This document shows positions 8,163-17,454 of a stretch of 45,366 nucleotides of DNA, piece by piece; within the stretch, counting starts at the first letter, position 1, and each line of letters opens with the position of its first letter. The notes beneath the pieces were generated by a model that did not search any database, was not told the DNA's origin, and worked only from the letters and a program-made list of their open reading frames with translations. The stretch comes from an uncultured Planctomycetales bacterium (lineage in GTDB: Bacteria > Planctomycetota > Planctomycetia > Isosphaerales > Isosphaeraceae). The DNA lies in assembly GCA_937907525.1 (NCBI GenBank), contig CALCIB010000254.1, positions 1-45,366 of the forward strand, given 5' to 3'. The position numbers were made by a program, and so were the translations under genes.

Positions 8163-9161
8163 ATGCCGCGTCATCCCTGGCTGCTCGGCGTCGAGATCGG
8201 CGGCACCAAGCTCCAACTCGGCCTGAGCCGCCGTCCCGGCGAGTTCGAGGGCCTGATCCGCCGGGCGATCGAGCCCGCCCGCGGCGCCCGGGGAATCCTC
8301 GACCAGATCCGGGAGTGCCTGGAGGCGCTTCGGGAGGAACACGGCGTGGGGTTCGGCGACGTCCGCGCGGTCGGCGTCGGCTTCGGCGGGCCGGTCGACG
8401 CCGATTCGGGACGGACGGAGACGTCGTTCCAGGTCGAGGGCTGGACCGACTTCCCCCTGGCCGACTGGTGCCGGGAGACGCTGGGCGCGGCGGTCGTCTC
8501 GGTCCACAACGACGCCGACGTCGCCGGGCTGGCCGAGTCGCGGCTGGGCGCGGGGCGGGGACGCTCGCCGCTTTTGTACCTGACCATCGGCAGCGGCATC
8601 GGCGGGGCCCTGATCCTCGACGGTCGGATCCATCGCGGCGCGGGTCGGGGCGCGGTGGAGATCGGTCATCTCCGGGTGCCGTTTCCGAGCCTTTCGGGTT
8701 CGGGCGTCGAGTTCCCGGAGTTGGAGAAGGTGGCGTCGGGCTGGGGGATCGGGGCCGTCGCCCGCGCGCTTGCGGAGGCGCTCGACGCCGACGGTCGACG
8801 CTGGCCGCTTAGGGACGCCGGCGGCGGCGACGCCGCTGGGATCACGGCCGTGGACGTCGCCGAGGCGGCCCGTCGGGGCGATCCGAACGCCTTGCTGGTG
8901 CTGGATTGGGCGCGCGACGCCCTGGCTTACGCGCTGAGCCAGGCGGTCGCCCTGATCGCCCCGGCGCGGATCATCCTGGGGGGCGGCGTCTCGCTGATGG
9001 GGGAGGAGCTTTGGTTCGCCCCGATCCGGGAGCGGATCGACGCCCAGGTCTTCGCTCCGTTCCGGGGATCCTTCGACATCGTTCCCGCGGCGTTGGGCGA
9101 GGAGGTCGTCGTCCACGGGGCGCTGGAGTTGGCGCGCGACGCCCTTGCGGAGTCAGGATGA
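8163..9161 (+). CDS. ROK family sugar kinase-like protein, 332 aa
   Basis: The fold is the ASKHA type used by sugar kinases. Residues 7-18 LLGVEIGGTKLQ are the phosphate-1 loop, VHNDADVAGLAE carries the presumed catalytic Asp, LTIGSGIGGALI is phosphate-2, and EIGH (about 166-169) is the ROK sugar-binding signature. The Cys-rich zinc site (CxCGxxGC) that normally follows EIGH is replaced by a Cys-free stretch, FPSLSGSGVEFPELEKVASG. This leaves activity and substrate open. No transcription-factor helix-turn-helix is present at the N-terminus, so this is a kinase-type rather than a NagC-type ROK. It is transcribed with the SIS gene upstream and converges on the response regulator with a 7-bp gap. 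Confidence 0.85.
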   Translation: MPRHPWLLGVEIGGTKLQLGLSRRPGEFEGLIRRAIEPARGARGILDQIRECLEALREEHGVGFGDVRAVGVGFGGPVDADSGRTETSFQVEGWTDFPLADWCRETLGAAVVSVHNDADVAGLAESRLGAGRGRSPLLYLTIGSGIGGALILDGRIHRGAGRGAVEIGHLRVPFPSLSGSGVEFPELEKVASGWGIGAVARALAEALDADGRRWPLRDAGGGDAAGITAVDVAEAARRGDPNALLVLDWARDALAYALSQAVALIAPARIILGGGVSLMGEELWFAPIRERIDAQVFAPFRGSFDIVPAALGEEVVVHGALELARDALAESG

Positions 9162-9168
9162 GCGGCGG

Positions 9169-9579
9169 TCAGTGACGGCAGGCGGCGGCGAGGTGGTCGA
9201 GCAACCGTTTGACGTGGGAGTGGTCGGCCGGCTTGACGACGTGGTGGTCGAAGCCCGCCCGCTGGGAGCGGTCCTGGTGTTCCGCGTCGGCGTAGCCGGT
9301 CAGGGCGACGAGCAGCGCCTTGTCGAGCGGGGGGAGGCGTCGCATCTGCTCGGCGACGCTGTAGCCGGTCATGTCGGGCAGGCCGATGTCGAGGAAGACG
9401 GCGTCGGGCTTGAACTCGCGGGCGGACGCCAGGCCCTCCGCGCCGTCGTGGGCGGTGCGGACCTCGTGGCCGTCGATCCGGCAGAGCATGGCGAAGGATG
9501 CGGCCGAATCGTCGTTGTCATCGACGATCAACACCCTCAAGCCGGTCGCCGCGGAAAGACCGCCAGCAGCGTGGTTCAC
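9169..9579 (-). CDS. Single-domain response regulator (CheY-like), 136 aa
   Basis: A stand-alone receiver domain without an output domain. The acidic pair D20-D21, phosphoacceptor D64 (VFLDIGLPDMTGY), switch T94 (ALTGY) and K116 (VVKPAD) are all present, so it should be phosphorylatable. The start is GTG 9579 with a GGAGA-type site upstream. No histidine kinase is adjacent. Such receivers often act as phosphorelay intermediates or as inputs to hybrid kinases elsewhere; the partner cannot be named from this window. Confidence 0.9.
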   Translation of the reverse strand: MNHAAGGLSAATGLRVLIVDDNDDSAASFAMLCRIDGHEVRTAHDGAEGLASAREFKPDAVFLDIGLPDMTGYSVAEQMRRLPPLDKALLVALTGYADAEHQDRSQRAGFDHHVVKPADHSHVKRLLDHLAAACRH

Positions 9580-9739
9580 GATGGATCTCCGATGCTCGTC
9601 CCCAGCGATGGATCGCCGGGGCCGCCGAACGGCGAGGGCGAACCGGTCGGCCGCCGATTTGGGCCTTCTCGCCGACGCGTACCTCCAGGGTTTCCTTCGG
9701 TGACCATCTTATCAGCCGCTCTCGGCCGAGGCAATCGCC

Positions 9740-9776
9740 GCGCGACCGACGACGTTAAAAGTCCGGTCGGTCGCGC
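9740..9776 (-). terminator. Hairpin after the outer-membrane factor gene
   Basis: The arms 9740-9750 (GCGCGACCGAC) and 9766-9776 pair over 11 bp, with three further pairs (gac/gtc) inside the loop. The hairpin starts about 20 nt past the stop codon at 9797, a terminator position for the efflux operon. There is no clear T-run on the minus strand, so termination efficiency is uncertain. Confidence 0.5.
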
Positions 9777-9796
9777 GGTCGCGGGGATCGGCGGCG

Positions 9797-11662
9797 TCAC
9801 GGCGAGGCGCCGGCCTCGGGAGCGGGGGCGTCCGCGTCCTCCATCGGCGTCGGAAGCGGTTCCGGCGGGCCGTCCGCCGCCGGCTCGGCCGACGGCACGG
9901 GAATGCGATCGGTGGGGGGCGTCTGGTCCGCGTCGTCCGGCGAGGGGGGCGGCGGGACCGCGTCCGGTTTCGTCCCGAGCGGATCGACGAACGGCTCGGC
10001 CGCCTGGCTCATGGGAGGCTTCGGGACCGCCGGGTTGGCCGGCTCGCCGATCGGCGCCGGGGTGACGTCCTCCGCGGGGGTCCAGTGGGTCCGGATCCGC
10101 TCCCAGAACGGCCGCTGCGGCCTGGGGACGGGGATCGGGAAGATGTAGGCGCCGCCGCCGAGGGCCTGGTACGTCCGGACGACCGCGCCCAGCTCCTGCT
10201 GCTTGGTCTCCATGATGACCAGCCGCGCGTCCCTGAGGTCGCGCTGGGCGAAGAGGACGTCCACGTAGTCGGCCCTGGCGAACTGGAACAGCCCCATGGC
10301 GACCCGGACCGCCTCCTCCAACGCCGCCAGCTCCTGCCGCTTGATGGTGATGCTCTGGCGGTAGTAGTCCACCTTGGACATGTTGTTGACCAGCTCGACG
10401 AAGGCTTCCAGGACGACGCGCTGATAGGTGTACACGGCCTGCAACTGGCGGGCGTTGGCGCTTAGGTACTCGGCCTTGATCGCCTTGCGGTTGACCACGG
10501 GGACCATCAGGCTGCCGGCGGCGCCGGCGATCAGGCCCTCGGGGGTGATGAACAGGAACCTGGGGTCGAAGCCGCTCCAGCCGACGTTCCCGGTGATCAG
10601 GCCCTGGGGGTAGAACTGCTTGCGGGCGGCCTTCACGTCGAGCCCGGCCGCCAAAAGCGCGCGCTCGGCCTGGCGGATGTCGGGCCGGTTGCGGAGCATC
10701 TCCGCGGGGACGCCCAGGTCCAGCCGGTGCGGGTTCAGGTCGATGAAGTCCCCGGCCATCCGTTCGACGCGCTGGGGGTTGCGCCCCAGGAGGAAGTTGA
10801 TGCGGTTCTCGGTCTCCACGATGTCCTGGCTGAGGATCTGCTTTTCGCTTTGGGTCTTGCGGACCTCGGCGAGGAACCGCTGGACGGGAAGCTCGGTGCC
10901 GCGGGCGCCTTCCTTGATGGTCCTGGCCTGCTCCAGGCTCAGCTCCATGATCGCGATCGTCTCGTTCAGGATGGTGATCCGCTGGTCCAGCCCCATCAGG
11001 TTGTAGTATTCGGTGGCGACGTTGCCGATGAGCTGGGTGACGAAGTAGTTCCTCGCCTCGGCGGCGGCGTAGTAGCGGAGGACCGCGGCGTTCTTGGCGT
11101 TGTGCATGCCCCACCAGAGGTCGGGCTTCAGCAGCATCTCGGCGGGGGCCAGGAAGTAGTTGGGGTACGGGTCCGGCAGGAACATGCCCGGCGCGAAGGG
11201 GTTGTTGCGGATGCCGACGCCGTTGATGGTGAACAGGCTGGTCTTCTCGATCGCGGAGCCGATGCTGGGGTTGATGAACGGCAAGTAGGCCCCCCGCCGC
11301 GACATGATCTCGTTGCTGGCGATCTGGATGTCCTCGGAGATCACCCGCAGTTCCTGGTTGCCCTGGATCGAGGTTCGGATCAGGCCGACGAGGGTCGGGT
11401 CGTCGTAGAACTCCTCGACGCGGAGCCTGGCGGAGTTCTCCGGGCTGTCGGCCGCCTCGAAGACCGGCGGCAGGTTCGACTCGGGGTCTTGCTTCTTGAG
11501 GTCGTAGGTGGGAGGGACGCCCGGCCCCGGCTTGGGGTTGCGGGCCGCCGGGATCATGCACGAGGGGGCGACCAGCAGCAAGCCGCACGCCAGGGCGAGC
11601 GTCGTCGCCCGCCTCGCCGGCTTCGCTTTCGTCGCGGCGTCCGGCCGGTTGATTCGATTCAT
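9797..11662 (-). CDS. RND efflux outer-membrane factor (TolC/NodT type lipoprotein), 621 aa
   Basis: This is the outer-membrane channel partner of the RND pump encoded upstream. The basic N-terminus, hydrophobic stretch and LLVAPSC (Cys35) suggest a lipoprotein signal. Two TolC-type repeats follow, with long helices (ARTIKEGARGTELPVQRFLAEVRKTQSEKQI; LRNRPDIRQAERALLAAGLDVKAARKQFYP). LRNRPDIRQAE is a hallmark of NodT-like factors. After about residue 525 comes an unusual tail of about 97 residues rich in Pro, Ala, Asp and Glu, absent from model TolC proteins. The chosen ATG at 11662 has GGAGAG 7 nt upstream; an ATG 15 nt further upstream is possible. It is the third gene of the operon after a 338-bp gap. 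Confidence 0.92.
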   Translation of the reverse strand: MNRINRPDAATKAKPARRATTLALACGLLLVAPSCMIPAARNPKPGPGVPPTYDLKKQDPESNLPPVFEAADSPENSARLRVEEFYDDPTLVGLIRTSIQGNQELRVISEDIQIASNEIMSRRGAYLPFINPSIGSAIEKTSLFTINGVGIRNNPFAPGMFLPDPYPNYFLAPAEMLLKPDLWWGMHNAKNAAVLRYYAAAEARNYFVTQLIGNVATEYYNLMGLDQRITILNETIAIMELSLEQARTIKEGARGTELPVQRFLAEVRKTQSEKQILSQDIVETENRINFLLGRNPQRVERMAGDFIDLNPHRLDLGVPAEMLRNRPDIRQAERALLAAGLDVKAARKQFYPQGLITGNVGWSGFDPRFLFITPEGLIAGAAGSLMVPVVNRKAIKAEYLSANARQLQAVYTYQRVVLEAFVELVNNMSKVDYYRQSITIKRQELAALEEAVRVAMGLFQFARADYVDVLFAQRDLRDARLVIMETKQQELGAVVRTYQALGGGAYIFPIPVPRPQRPFWERIRTHWTPAEDVTPAPIGEPANPAVPKPPMSQAAEPFVDPLGTKPDAVPPPPSPDDADQTPPTDRIPVPSAEPAADGPPEPLPTPMEDADAPAPEAGASP

Positions 11663-12000
11663 CCTTGAACTCTCCATCGCTTCGACGCTTTCGTCCGTCA
11701 CGCGCGACGGTTCTCGAAAACGACCGCGAGTCTTCGGGCGTCCCCGCGCTCCGGCGGGGTTTAAGACCGTGTCGCCGTCATGGCGGTCGGCGGCGCCCGC
11801 GACGGGCTTTCCCTCGTGGAAGCCCGACGGGACCCGGGGGTTTCGACGTGGGAGCCGGGCCCGCGGAGATGAACGCGAGGCCCGATCCCTGGGCGAGAAT
11901 CGCCCGCTGGATGATCCAAAAGAATCCTCGTCGGGAGTTTGGCGTTTGGTCGCGTGGCCGTCAACCTTGATCGTGGCGAAAGACGCTTTGGCGTCCCGCC
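11663..12000. other. 338-bp gap within the efflux operon
   Basis: No credible gene on either strand. A short GC hairpin (11742-11759) could partly terminate or stabilise the pump transcript. The gap is long for an operon, so a separate promoter for the outer-membrane factor is possible, but I see no clear -35/-10 pair. Confidence 0.4.
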
Positions 12001-15000
12001 TCAGGCGTCCTCGTCGTCGAACTCGTCCGCGTCCCAGTCCTCCTCGTCGGCGTGGGGGTCGCGGGACGTTTTCGACCCGCCGCGTTCCAGCGACTCGCTG
12101 AGCGGCTCGTGGGTCTCGTCCTGCAGGAGCTTCTTGCCGTCGGCCATTCGGCCGAACATGTAATAGAGTCCGGGGATCACCAACACGCCGATGGTGGTTC
12201 CCAACAGCATGCCGCCGACCGCCGTGGAGCCGATCGTCCGGTTGCCGATCGCGCCCGGGCCGTGGGCGCGGACCAGCGGGATGAGGCCGGCGATGAACGC
12301 GAACGACGTCATGAGGATCGGCCTGAACCGCAGTCGGCCGGCCTCGACGGCCGCCTCGGCGATTCCCAGCCCCTCCTCGTGCCTTTGCACGGCGAACTCG
12401 ACGATCAGAATCGCGTTCTTGCCCAAGAGCCCGACCAGCATGACCAGGCCGATCTGGGCGTAGACGTCGTTGGAAAGCCCCATCGCCCGCAGATACAGGA
12501 AGGAGCCGAAGATCCCCACCGGCAACGACAGGATCACCGCCAGCGGGAGGATGAAGCTCTCGTACTGGCCGACCAGCACCAGGTACACGAAGACCACGAC
12601 GATCAGGAAGATGAAGATCGCCAGGTTCCCCTTCTGGGCCTCGTCGTAGGAGAGGGCCTCCCAGCCGATGCCGAAGCCCGGCGGCAGGGTCTCGGCGGCG
12701 ACCTCCTCGATCGCCTGGATCGCCTGGCCGCTGCTGAAGCCCGGCGCGGGCGCCCCCTGGATGGCGGCGGAGGTGTAGAGGTTGTAACGGTTGATCTCGT
12801 TGAGCCCCTGCTTCTCGTGAAGCGTCATGAACGAGGAGTACGGGACCATGTCCCCCTTGTCGTTCTTGACGAACATCCGCTCGAAGTCCTCCGGGTAGCG
12901 CCGGAACTTGGGCAGGGCCTGGACGAAGACCTTGTAGAACTGGCCGAAGCGGACGAACCCCTGCTCCCAGGTGCTGCCGATGACGATCGACAGGTTGTTC
13001 ATCGCCGCGCCGATGGAGACCCCCTTCTGCATCGCCACGTCGTTGTCGATGACGATCTCGTACTGGGGGTAGTTGGCGGCGAAGAACGTGAACAACCCCC
13101 GCACCTCCTTGCGCTTGGACAACTTGTCCATGAAGTCCTTGGTGACCTCGCCGAGGCGCTCGTAGTTCATCGAGTTGGTCTTGTCCAGCACGCGGGTCGA
13201 GAAGCCGCCGGCGGCGCCGAAGCCGGGGACGGCCGGCGGCTCGAAGAACTCCAGCTTGACGTTGGACATCTTCCGGCACTCGTGCTCCAGCCGGGAGATG
13301 ATCTCCTTGGACGTCAGCTTGCGCTCGGACCAGGGCACGAGGTTGATCAGGCAGGTGCCGGCGTTGGAGCCGCGGCCCTCGGTCAAGACCTCGTAGCCGG
13401 CCAGCGAGGAGACCGAGCCGACCCCCGGAATCTTGGCGGCGATCAACCGCAGCTCGTTCGACTTGCTGTTGGTGTATTCGAGGGTGGAGCCCGGCGGGGT
13501 CTGAAGCACCGCGTAGATCATCCCCTGGTCCTCCAGGGGGATGAAGCCGGCCGGCAGGTGGTTGTTCACGACGTAGATGCCGAAGGCGAAGGCCGCGATC
13601 GTCGCCACGGTCACCGGCCGCCGCTTGACCACCGGCCGCAGGAACGCCGCGTAGCCGCCGGTCACCTTCCCGACGCCGCGGTCGAAGAGCCGCAGGAAGA
13701 TCGCCAGGGGCGTCCGGCTCTTATGCCCCGTGTGGGGCTTGAGGATCATCGCGCAGAGCACGGGCGTGAGCGTCAACGCCACCAGGCCGGAGAGGACGAT
13801 CGACGTGGCCATCGTGATGCCGAACTGGCGGTAGAACGTCCCCACCGGCCCGGTCATGAACGTCACCGGGACGAACACCGCGGTCATCACCAGCGTGATG
13901 GCGATGATCGCGCCGCTGATCTCCGACATCACCTCCTGGGTCGCCCGGTACGGCGAGAGGTGCTTGTCGTGCATCTTGGCGTGGACCGCCTCCACCACCA
14001 CGATCGCGTCGTCGACCACCACGCCGATCGCCAGCACCAGCGCGAACAGCGTGATCATGTTGATCGACAGCCCGAACGCCTGGAGCACGAAGAACGTCCC
14101 GATCAACGACACCGGCACCGCCAGGGTGGGGATCAAGGTCGACCGGAAGTCGCCCAAAAACAGGAAGACCACCAGCGAGACCAGCACGAACGCCTCGAAG
14201 AGCGTGTGGAGGACCTGCTCGATCGACGCCTCCAGGAAGTTGGAGACGTCGTAGCTGACCTTGTACTCGACCCCGTGCGGGAACGAGATCTCCTTCATCT
14301 CCTTGAGCTTCTCCTTGACCTCGTCGATGACCACCGCCGCGTTGGTCCCGGGAAGCTGTTTCAGCACGATGGCCGCGGAGGGGTGGCCGTCGATGTCGGA
14401 GTAGATGTCGTAATACGCGGCGCTCAGGTCGACCCGCCCGATGTCCTTCAGCCGCAGGTTCTCGCCGTCGGGGTTCGCCCTCAGGATGATGTTCTGATAT
14501 TGCTCCGGCCGGTTGTAGCGGCCCACCCAGGTCAACACGTACTCCTTGGTCTGCGAGGTGATGCCCGTGGATTGGCCCAGACGGCCGGGCGAGCCGATCA
14601 TGCTCTGCTCGCCCAGGGTCCGCACCACGTCCTCGGCCGACACCCGGTAGGCCCGCATCCGGTCCAGGTCCAGCCAGACCCGCATCGCGTACTGGCGGTT
14701 GCCCAGGATCGTCGCCGTGCCGACCCCCCGCACCCGCTTAATCTCCGGCACCAGGTTGGCGAAGGCGTAGTTGTAGAGGAAGTTCTGGTCCAGGCCATCC
14801 TCGGTCCCGTAAATGTTGACGTACATGAGCATGCTGGACATGTTCTGCATGACGATGATCCCCTCCCGCTCCACCAGCGGGGGGAGCCGGTTCTTCACCG
14901 TCTGGACCCGGTTCTGGACGTTGAGCACCGCCACGTTCGGGTCCGTCCCCGGCTCGAAGATGATGGTGATCGTCGCCTCGCCGGCGCTGGTGGCGGCGGA

Positions 15001-15237
15001 GGCCATGTAGCGCATGTTGGCCACGCCGTTGATCGCCTGCTCCAGGATGATCAGCACCGAGTCCACCAGGACGTTGGCGCTCGCGCCGGGGTAGGAGATC
15101 GTCACCACCACGCTGGGGGGCGCCACCGAGGGGAACTGGGAAATGGGGAGCGTCTTGATCGACAGCCCGCCCAGGAAGACGATGATGATCGAGATCACGA
15201 TCGCCAACGCCGGTCGATGGAGGATCTTCGCGAACAT
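12001..15237 (-). CDS. RND multidrug efflux pump, HAE1 (AcrB-like), 1078 aa
   Basis: This inner-membrane proton/drug antiporter has full family length. It begins MFAKILHRPALAIVISIIIVFLGG and has the typical periplasmic start LPISQFPSVAPPSVVV and SYPGASA. The proton-relay pair is D409-D410 (IGVVVDDAIVVVEAV) and the partner Lys is K940 (GLLGKNAILIVEFA), as in AcrB. Twelve transmembrane segments and two large porter domains are evident. The C-terminal tail is strongly acidic (about 20 residues, mostly Asp/Glu). It follows the adaptor gene by 72 bp. The pump of this set is likely for hydrophobic compounds; the substrate range cannot be read from sequence. Confidence 0.96.
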   Translation of the reverse strand: MFAKILHRPALAIVISIIIVFLGGLSIKTLPISQFPSVAPPSVVVTISYPGASANVLVDSVLIILEQAINGVANMRYMASAATSAGEATITIIFEPGTDPNVAVLNVQNRVQTVKNRLPPLVEREGIIVMQNMSSMLMYVNIYGTEDGLDQNFLYNYAFANLVPEIKRVRGVGTATILGNRQYAMRVWLDLDRMRAYRVSAEDVVRTLGEQSMIGSPGRLGQSTGITSQTKEYVLTWVGRYNRPEQYQNIILRANPDGENLRLKDIGRVDLSAAYYDIYSDIDGHPSAAIVLKQLPGTNAAVVIDEVKEKLKEMKEISFPHGVEYKVSYDVSNFLEASIEQVLHTLFEAFVLVSLVVFLFLGDFRSTLIPTLAVPVSLIGTFFVLQAFGLSINMITLFALVLAIGVVVDDAIVVVEAVHAKMHDKHLSPYRATQEVMSEISGAIIAITLVMTAVFVPVTFMTGPVGTFYRQFGITMATSIVLSGLVALTLTPVLCAMILKPHTGHKSRTPLAIFLRLFDRGVGKVTGGYAAFLRPVVKRRPVTVATIAAFAFGIYVVNNHLPAGFIPLEDQGMIYAVLQTPPGSTLEYTNSKSNELRLIAAKIPGVGSVSSLAGYEVLTEGRGSNAGTCLINLVPWSERKLTSKEIISRLEHECRKMSNVKLEFFEPPAVPGFGAAGGFSTRVLDKTNSMNYERLGEVTKDFMDKLSKRKEVRGLFTFFAANYPQYEIVIDNDVAMQKGVSIGAAMNNLSIVIGSTWEQGFVRFGQFYKVFVQALPKFRRYPEDFERMFVKNDKGDMVPYSSFMTLHEKQGLNEINRYNLYTSAAIQGAPAPGFSSGQAIQAIEEVAAETLPPGFGIGWEALSYDEAQKGNLAIFIFLIVVVFVYLVLVGQYESFILPLAVILSLPVGIFGSFLYLRAMGLSNDVYAQIGLVMLVGLLGKNAILIVEFAVQRHEEGLGIAEAAVEAGRLRFRPILMTSFAFIAGLIPLVRAHGPGAIGNRTIGSTAVGGMLLGTTIGVLVIPGLYYMFGRMADGKKLLQDETHEPLSESLERGGSKTSRDPHADEEDWDADEFDDEDA

Positions 15238-15309
15238 GGGTCTGGGAGGCTCCGGGGACTCAAGGCGCCGGCGGGCCGGCGGAACTCCATCGCGCGGGCG
15301 CGGGGCGGG

Positions 15310-16578
15310 TCACTCCGCCCGGTTCTTAAGACGGCTCATCACCACCTCGGGGGAGTCGAACTCGAAGGCGACCTTCTCGCCGTCGCGGACCTGGGAACTC
15401 CCCTCCAGAATGATCTTGTCGCCGGGCTTCACCCCCGTGTTGACGACGAAGACGTCCTCCAGCTCGTTCTTGATCGTGAACTCGCGCTGCCGCGCCTTGC
15501 CTTGCTCGTCGATGATGAAAACGTAGTGATTGGCCAGCACGTCGAAGGCGGCCCGCTGCGGGATCACGACGGCGTCCTTGGAGACGGTGCTGAGGATCAC
15601 CTTGCCGGTCTGGCCGTGGCGGAGCAGGCGGTCGGGGTTGGGGAAGTCGGCCCGGAAGGCGATGTTGCCGGTCTCGTTGTTGAAGTTCGATTCGATCGCG
15701 CCGATCTTGCCGAGGTGCGGGAACTTGGTCCCGCCGGCGAGTTCCAGCTCGATCTTGGGGGGCTCGCCGCCCTGGCTCTGGGCGGCCATGTATTCGAGGT
15801 ACTGGGCCTCCGGCACGTTGAAGTAGACCCACATCACGCTGTTGTCCGACAGGGTCGTCAGCACGTCCCCTTCCTTGATGAGGCTCCCCAACTGCTGGCG
15901 CTGGCGGTCGACGATGCCGTCGAACGGGGCCTTGACGTAGGTGAAGTTCATCTCGGCCGTGGCGAGGTCCGCCTGCGCCTGGGCCTTCGCCCGCTTGGCG
16001 TCGAGCAGCAGCACTTCGTTGGGGGAGACGACCTTCCTGGCCGCGAGCATCTTGGTGTTGTTGAATTCCAACTGGGCCAGCTTGGCCTCGGCCTTCTCCG
16101 CCTCCATCTTGGCCTTGTACAGGACCGGGAGGATCCTGAACATGAGGTCCCCCTTCTTCACCGCCTGGCCCTCCTTGATCAGAAGTTCCTCCAGGTAGCC
16201 GCCGTCCAGGGCGCGGACGTCGATGTGGCGCTGGGAGTGGATCTGGCAGACGTAGCTGTCGGTGAGGACGACGTCCTTGACCTCCGGCGTGGTCGCGACG
16301 ATCTTGTGCGGCTCGTGTTCGACCGCCTCGGCCTTGCCGCCGAAGTACTTCTCAAACCCGTCCGCGAGAAAGACCTTCAACTTCCCGAGCTTGTCGCCCA
16401 GTTCGTCGACTCCGCTCCGCGCCTGGGCCGCATAGGGCGGCGGCAGTAAGTCGACCCCGAGTTTCGAGGCCCCCGCGACCACGCCGGCCGCCGTCGCGAC
16501 CGTCAGTCCGAGGGTCGCGAACGGTCGCCGCGCGGCGAAACGAATCGGTGACGTAACGGCGAGGATGAAGCGCTTCAT
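15310..16578 (-). CDS. RND efflux periplasmic adaptor (MFP/HlyD-like), 422 aa
   Basis: The adaptor joins the pump and the outer-membrane channel. An N-terminal basic/hydrophobic segment (about 1-40) acts as a signal or anchor without a lipobox Cys. About 60 residues of extra N-terminal sequence follow, then the barrel-sandwich halves (DVRALDGGYLEELLIKEGQAVKKGD and TYVKAPFDGIVDRQRQQLGSLIKEGD) flanking a helical hairpin rich in Ala/Lys/Glu, and finally beta-barrel and membrane-proximal domains. ATG 16578 is chosen because the 48 codons upstream are Arg-rich and AGGAG stands upstream of this ATG. It is the first gene of the adaptor-pump-channel operon. No regulator gene lies next to it. Confidence 0.92.
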   Translation of the reverse strand: MKRFILAVTSPIRFAARRPFATLGLTVATAAGVVAGASKLGVDLLPPPYAAQARSGVDELGDKLGKLKVFLADGFEKYFGGKAEAVEHEPHKIVATTPEVKDVVLTDSYVCQIHSQRHIDVRALDGGYLEELLIKEGQAVKKGDLMFRILPVLYKAKMEAEKAEAKLAQLEFNNTKMLAARKVVSPNEVLLLDAKRAKAQAQADLATAEMNFTYVKAPFDGIVDRQRQQLGSLIKEGDVLTTLSDNSVMWVYFNVPEAQYLEYMAAQSQGGEPPKIELELAGGTKFPHLGKIGAIESNFNNETGNIAFRADFPNPDRLLRHGQTGKVILSTVSKDAVVIPQRAAFDVLANHYVFIIDEQGKARQREFTIKNELEDVFVVNTGVKPGDKIILEGSSQVRDGEKVAFEFDSPEVVMSRLKNRAE

Positions 16579-16838
16579 GGTCTGCACGACTCCTGGACGA
16601 TCCGAGGTCGATTCGAAAAGGACCGCGGAGTTAAAACGGGGATTTCCGAATTCGAACGGGGCGCGCGGGGATCGGCGAGCGATCCAGCGGGCTGGAACGC
16701 GCGTTCCGATCGCGGTCCTCACGCGAGGCGAGACGGGACGACGGCGAGGCGGACGTCGAGACGCCAGGACAAGGGATGACGTCTCGATGGGCGACGTCGA
16801 TCGCGCGACGAGGGGGCGCGCGACGAGACGGGCGCGCC

Positions 16839-17222
16839 TCAGCAGCGAAGCGGCCGGGACCCGCCGCGAACCGCGACGCGGGTCGTCCCTCGGGGCGAAC
16901 GGGGAAGGAGGAGGGTGAAGGCTTCAAACGTCGGCGGCGACGGCGGCAGGCCCCACAGCCGTTGGAACGGCCCGTCGTCGTCCGACTCGTCCCGGAACTC
17001 GCGGGCCTCGAATCGGCCCGCCGGCACGGCCTGGTCCGACCGAACGCCCAGGCCGGACTTGACCGACTGCATCACGATCCCCTGCCGCAGGGGCTCGGAC
17101 CAGGCGGAGCCCGCGAACCCGAGCACCCCCCGCACCGGCGTCGCCAGGGTCGCCAGGCACAGCAGGCACAACGCCAGCGTCGCCGGGAGGGAAAGACCCT
17201 GCTTGACGTGGCGGGTGGTCAT
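16839..17222 (-). CDS. Small exported hypothetical protein, 127 aa
   Basis: I do not recognise a family. Residues 1-32 form a clear signal sequence: MTTRHVKQG, then a Leu/Ala-rich core, then a TPVRG region. A Ser/Asp/Glu-containing middle (REFRDESDDDGPF) and a Pro- and Arg-rich C-terminus follow. GGAG lies about 11 nt before the ATG. The last 30 residues look less protein-like, so the true reading might be altered there. It lies downstream of the DUF1559 gene on the same strand but behind a strong hairpin, so it is probably transcribed separately. Confidence 0.5.
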   Translation of the reverse strand: MTTRHVKQGLSLPATLALCLLCLATLATPVRGVLGFAGSAWSEPLRQGIVMQSVKSGLGVRSDQAVPAGRFEAREFRDESDDDGPFQRLWGLPPSPPTFEAFTLLLPRSPRGTTRVAVRGGSRPLRC

Positions 17223-17388
17223 GGCCGATCGAACTCCGGGAAAAATGAAACCTAGTTAAGAATGTATCGCCGCGCGAATCGCGCGTCAACTCGAAATTCG
17301 CCGCGAAATCGGTCTTTTACGAAGTGGGCGAAAGTGATGCGGTACGAAGGACGGGGGTCGTGAATTCGACGGCCTGGCGAAACGCGAA

Positions 17389-17420
17389 CGGCCTTCCCTC
17401 CGGGACCGGAGGGAAGGCCG
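17389..17420 (-). terminator. Strong hairpin terminator after the DUF1559 gene
   Basis: A perfect 14-bp stem (17389-17402 with 17407-17420, arm CGGCCTTCCCTCCG) closes a 4-nt loop. It starts 34 nt past the stop codon at 17455 on the minus strand. The 3' side is not a long T-run (TTCGCGTTTCGC), but the stem is the most stable one seen next to a gene in the window. Confidence 0.7.
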
Positions 17421-17454
17421 TGAAGACGCGGTCGGCATTTCAGGTTCGTCGCGG

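Noticed and set aside
11678..13279. Minus-strand fusion of the outer-membrane factor with an upstream frame through the pump gene
   Set aside because: The upstream part lies out of frame over the pump gene and is not protein-like. The lipoprotein signal after ATG 11662 marks the true start.
12052..16449. Long plus-strand open frame opposite the RND pump and adaptor
   Set aside because: His/Asp/Arg/Val-rich shadow. The minus strand encodes unmistakable RND proteins.
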